This document shows positions 60,872 through 64,000 of a stretch of DNA of 64,000 nt, piece by piece. The position numbers and the translations under genes are program-made. The notes under the pieces were generated by a model. It ran no database searches. It was not told the origin of the DNA and worked only from the letters and a program-made list of their open reading frames with translations. The stretch comes from an uncultured Oscillospiraceae bacterium. Its GTDB lineage: Bacteria; Bacillota; Clostridia; Oscillospirales; Acutalibacteraceae. Every line of letters starts with the position of its first letter. Positions within the stretch are counted from its first letter, which is position 1. The DNA is taken from contig CABUNG010000007.1 of NCBI GenBank assembly GCA_902492895.1, forward strand, positions 20,392 to 84,391. Direction: 5' to 3'.

Positions 60872-62182
60872 TCAGACTCCCTGGACGGCGGGTTCCGCAG
60901 CCGGCTCCGCCGTCTTGCCGGCCGCGGCCAGTTTGGCGTTCGCGAGCATCAGCTTGATGCGGTTTTCCTGATTGATACGGGTCGCGCCCGGATCGTAATC
61001 CACGCAGACGATATTGGCCTGCGGCAGCCGGTTTTTAATCCGGCGGACCATCCCCTTGCCCACCACATGGTTGGGCAGGCAGCCGAAGGGCTGGGTGCAG
61101 ACGATGTTGGAGGTGCCGGAATCGATCAGTTCGAGCATTTCGCCCGTCAAGAGCCAGCCCTCCCCCATCTTGTTGCCGTAGCCGAGATATTCCCCGGCCA
61201 GCTTTTTGAGGTGGGCGAAGGTGCAGGGCGTGCGGAACTCGGGCCGCCTGGCAATCGAGGCGATCATGTCCCGCTGCAGGCCCTCACAATACTTTTTCAG
61301 GAAGCCCGCGCCGATATAGGTGGCGGTTTTGCCGCCGTAGATCAGGTGATCCTCCACCCGGTTGTCGCATTTGAAGATGATAAAATCCATGATGCCGGGC
61401 ACAACCGGCTCACAGCCCTCGTCATAGAGGAACTGCTCGAGGTTGTTGTTCCCGAGAGGCGCATACTTGATGTAGATTTCCCCCACGACGCCCACCCGGG
61501 GTTTGGGGGTGCGGGCCAGCGGAATGGACGCGAAATCGTCCACAATCGCGTTGAAATTCTCCACGACATGGGCACGGCGGAACGCCCCCTTCTTCGGGAA
61601 CCCCGCCACCAGCCGCTCCACCCATTTTTCGATGCGGCGGTCGGTCTCTCCCTCCACGATTTCATAGGGACGGCATTGGTTCGCCAGATTGACGAGGATA
61701 TCGCCGTAGATCATGGAATAGGCCATCTGGATGACCATTTTGAAATTCAGGGAGAAGCCCGGATTCTTTTCCAGCCCCGACAGATTGACCGACACCACCG
61801 GTACATACCCATAGCCCGCCCGCTTGAGCGCCTTGCGCAGCAGATGGATGTAGTTGGACGCGCGGCAGCCGCCGCCCGTCTGGGTGATGAACAGGCCGAC
61901 CTTGTGCGGATCGTATTTCCCGCTCTTGACCGCGTCGATGAGCTGGCCGATGACCAGCAGCGCGGGGTAACAGGTGTCGTTGTGGACGTATTTCAGCCCC
62001 TCGTCCACGATACCGCGGTGATTGGTCGTCAGCATATCCACCTTGTATCCCTGCAGCTCGAAGACTTTCTTGAGCATGGTGAAATGGACCGGGAGCATTT
62101 GGGGCATCAAAAGGGTATACTCCTGCTTCATCTCTTCGGTAAAGAGCAGGCGCCCCTGCTCGTTATAGACTAATTCTGCCAT
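60872..62182 (-). CDS. 2-hydroxyacyl-CoA dehydratase-family (HgdB-like) protein
   Basis: This 436-aa protein has VDEGLKYVHNDTCYPALLVI, FITQTGGGCRASNYIHLLRK and SNIVCTQPFGCLPNHVVGKG, with Cys residues placed as ligands for a [4Fe-4S] cluster. In many Clostridia this unit is the C-terminal part of one ~1400-aa polypeptide with an ASKHA activase. Here it is a separate gene 58 bp after the activase gene (62241). The substrate of this branch of the family is not known. Met 62182 (GGAAGGATATCT upstream) is chosen; the longer frame adds non-homologous residues. Confidence 0.88.
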   Translation of the reverse strand: MAELVYNEQGRLLFTEEMKQEYTLLMPQMLPVHFTMLKKVFELQGYKVDMLTTNHRGIVDEGLKYVHNDTCYPALLVIGQLIDAVKSGKYDPHKVGLFITQTGGGCRASNYIHLLRKALKRAGYGYVPVVSVNLSGLEKNPGFSLNFKMVIQMAYSMIYGDILVNLANQCRPYEIVEGETDRRIEKWVERLVAGFPKKGAFRRAHVVENFNAIVDDFASIPLARTPKPRVGVVGEIYIKYAPLGNNNLEQFLYDEGCEPVVPGIMDFIIFKCDNRVEDHLIYGGKTATYIGAGFLKKYCEGLQRDMIASIARRPEFRTPCTFAHLKKLAGEYLGYGNKMGEGWLLTGEMLELIDSGTSNIVCTQPFGCLPNHVVGKGMVRRIKNRLPQANIVCVDYDPGATRINQENRIKLMLANAKLAAAGKTAEPAAEPAVQGV

Positions 62183-62240
62183 AGATATCCTTCCCTTCGC
62201 AGTCGCCTGATGCGCTGTCCGCCGTCGGACGGGGCCGCCG

Positions 62241-64000
62241 TCAAGCGGGGCGCGCATCCTTGGATGTGTCCTGTTTGGCCTCCATGGCCGCGATCAGGCT
62301 GCGAATGCGGATGCGCACCGCGCCGAGATTGGTGATTTCATCGATTTTCAGCTGGGTATACAGTTTGTCCTTGTCCTCCAGAATGGAGCGGACCTCGTCG
62401 GTGGTAATGGCGTCGATTCCGCAGCCGAAGGAGACCAGCTGCACGAGCTGCATATCCGGCTGGGTGGTGATATAGGAGGCCGCGCTGTACAGGCGGCTGT
62501 GATAGGTCCACTGGTTGAGAACGTTCACGGGCTGTCTGGGCGAATGCCACGCGACCGCATCCTCGGTCACGACAACCAGCCCGAACGACGCGATCAAGCC
62601 GTCGATGCCGTGGTTGATCTCGGGATCCATATGATAGGGACGTCCCGCGACCACGATGATAGGCAGGCCGTTCGCGCGGGCGTGCTGAATCATCTCGCCG
62701 CCCTTTTCCCTTACCGCGCCGACGTAATCGGTATACGCCTCATAAGCCGCCGCGGAGGCTTTTCGGATTTCCGCGGCCGGAATACCGAACTCCCGGCCGA
62801 AATACGCCGCCGCCTTTTTGGCGAAATCCTTCGGCCGATGCAGGCCGAAATAGGGATTCAGGAAGCGGGTTTTCCCCAGCCGGTCCATGTTGGCGGAGAG
62901 AAGTTCGGGATAATAGGCGACCACCGGGCAGTTGTAATGGTTGTCGCCCTTCCCCTCGTCGAAGTTATAGGGCAGGCAGGGGTAAAAGATCGCGTCCACG
63001 CCTTCGTCCAGCAGGCGTTCCATATGGCCGTGCGCGAGCTTGGCGGGGTAGCAGACGGTGTCGGACGGAATGGTGTACTGCCCGGCCTGGTACAAATCCC
63101 GGCTGGACTCGGGGGACAGCACCACCTCAAACCCCAGACGGGTGAAAAAGGTGTTCCAGAAGGGCAGGTTTTCGTACATGTTGAGCACCATCGGCAGCCC
63201 GATGCGCAGCCGCTTGCCGTCGGGAGCGAGACGGGCCGGGAACCGGTCGTCCACCGCAGGCAGATGGCGCAGGCGCTCATATTTCCACTTCATCAGATTC
63301 GGAACATCCTGTTTTTTCCCTTTGCCGAGAGGACGCTCGCAGCGGTTGCCCGAGATATAGCTCCGCCCGCCGCCGAAGCGGTTGACCGTCAGCAGGCAGT
63401 GGTTGCCGCACAGGCCGCACTGGGACGTCTTGGCGGTATGTTCAAAGGAGGCGAGTTCCTCCAAAGTCAGGATCGCCGAGCGGTCCCCCTGGATTTTGCC
63501 GTTCGCCACCTGGTCGCGGGCATAGAGGGCGGCACCGTAAGCTCCCATGATCCCCGCGATGGTGGGACGGATGACCTCGGCCCCGAGCTCCATCTCAAAG
63601 CTTCTGAGCACGGCGTCGTTTAAGAACGTGCCGCCCTGCACGACGATATGCCGGCCGAGTTCCTCCGGGCTGGAAGCGCGAATCACCTTGTAGATCGCGT
63701 TTTTGACGATGCTCATGGACAGGCCCGCCGAGATATCCTCCACCGACGCGCCTTCCTTCTGAGCCTGCTTGACCGAGGAATTCATGAAAACTGTGCAGCG
63801 GGAACCGAGATCAACCGGATGTTCCGCCAGCAGGCCGAGCTTGGAGAAGGCGGCGATATCGTAGCCGAGCGCCTTGGCAAAGGTTTCAATAAAGGAGCCG
63901 CAGCCGGAAGAGCAGGCCTCGTTGAGCAGGATGCTGTCGATGGCCCCGCCCCGGATTTTGAAGCACTTCATATCCTGGCCGCCGATGTCGATGATAAAAT
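62241..64000 (-). CDS. acyl-CoA dehydratase activase, partial (5' end beyond window)
   Basis: The gene runs off the right edge; 586 codons are visible. It begins within the second ASKHA ATPase domain (IIDIGGQDMKCF, ACSSGCGSFIETFAKALG, YGAALYARDQV), where Cys residues bridge a [4Fe-4S] cluster between subunits in HgdC/BadF-type activases. A Cys-cluster linker follows (QCGLCGNHCLLTV, GNRCERPLGKG), then a DUF2229-like domain (RIGLPMVLNMYENLPFWNTF, DTVCYPAKLAHGHMERLLDE). It ends just before the HgdB-like gene. It should transfer an electron with ATP hydrolysis to the dehydratase partner. The reading continues through 64000 without a start. Confidence 0.9.
   Translation of the reverse strand, partial: FIIDIGGQDMKCFKIRGGAIDSILLNEACSSGCGSFIETFAKALGYDIAAFSKLGLLAEHPVDLGSRCTVFMNSSVKQAQKEGASVEDISAGLSMSIVKNAIYKVIRASSPEELGRHIVVQGGTFLNDAVLRSFEMELGAEVIRPTIAGIMGAYGAALYARDQVANGKIQGDRSAILTLEELASFEHTAKTSQCGLCGNHCLLTVNRFGGGRSYISGNRCERPLGKGKKQDVPNLMKWKYERLRHLPAVDDRFPARLAPDGKRLRIGLPMVLNMYENLPFWNTFFTRLGFEVVLSPESSRDLYQAGQYTIPSDTVCYPAKLAHGHMERLLDEGVDAIFYPCLPYNFDEGKGDNHYNCPVVAYYPELLSANMDRLGKTRFLNPYFGLHRPKDFAKKAAAYFGREFGIPAAEIRKASAAAYEAYTDYVGAVREKGGEMIQHARANGLPIIVVAGRPYHMDPEINHGIDGLIASFGLVVVTEDAVAWHSPRQPVNVLNQWTYHSRLYSAASYITTQPDMQLVQLVSFGCGIDAITTDEVRSILEDKDKLYTQLKIDEITNLGAVRIRIRSLIAAMEAKQDTSKDARPA

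Overview
The window looks like chromosomal DNA of a GC-rich, probably spore-forming anaerobic Clostridia (Oscillospirales/Ruminococcaceae-like). The signs are a tepA-ftsK/spoIIIE pair, a 2-hydroxyacyl-CoA dehydratase/activase pair, many AraC regulators with MalF/MalG-type sugar permeases, DUF5696 and YIP1 proteins, and Firmicute-type promoters (TATAAT, extended TGnTATAMT) and intrinsic terminators. This placement is inferred from gene content; no rRNA or tRNA is present. I saw no CRISPR array and no IS element with a DDE transposase.

Left part (1-17.7 kb). A conserved cysteine-rich gene is cut in two (372-454 and 3095-3827) by a 2.64-kb cassette carrying an XRE regulator, a small reverse-strand ORF and a large serine recombinase. 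Removing the cassette joins the halves in frame, as in the sporulation 'skin' elements. After it come a UMF1-type MFS transporter, two zinc-ribbon/TM2 proteins, citrate synthase, an aromatic-acid-exporter-like protein, a cell-surface repeat protein, a DNRLRE-like protein, an AraC regulator, a decayed methyltransferase gene, and a divergent Lrp/AsnC regulator and MATE exporter pair.

Central part (17.7-44 kb). Twelve co-directional reverse-strand genes (38428 to 17684) form a glycan-use locus. It holds two GH98-like proteins, two sugar ABC importer sets (binding protein plus two permeases each, no ATPase), a DUF5696 lipoprotein, an NHL-YIP1 membrane protein, a membrane-anchored carbohydrate-binding-like protein, and an unusual AraC regulator fused to a carbohydrate-binding-like module and degenerate glycerophosphodiesterase-like modules. 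A surface protein with three related modules, another AraC regulator and a divergent GH31 glycosidase flank it. The importers probably share an ATPase encoded elsewhere.

Right part (44-64 kb). A four-gene housekeeping operon (YjbQ-like, ArsC-like, tautomerase, membrane protein) is followed by an RNHCP protein. Next is a histidine kinase / ABC exporter / response regulator set split into three transcription units, with three 11-bp-phased repeats over the ABC promoter. Then come a phosphodiester glycosidase, a phasin-like/AarF kinase pair, a serpin lipoprotein, ftsK, tepA, a lipoprotein with six 18-bp repeats, and a two-gene dehydratase/activase set that runs off the right edge.
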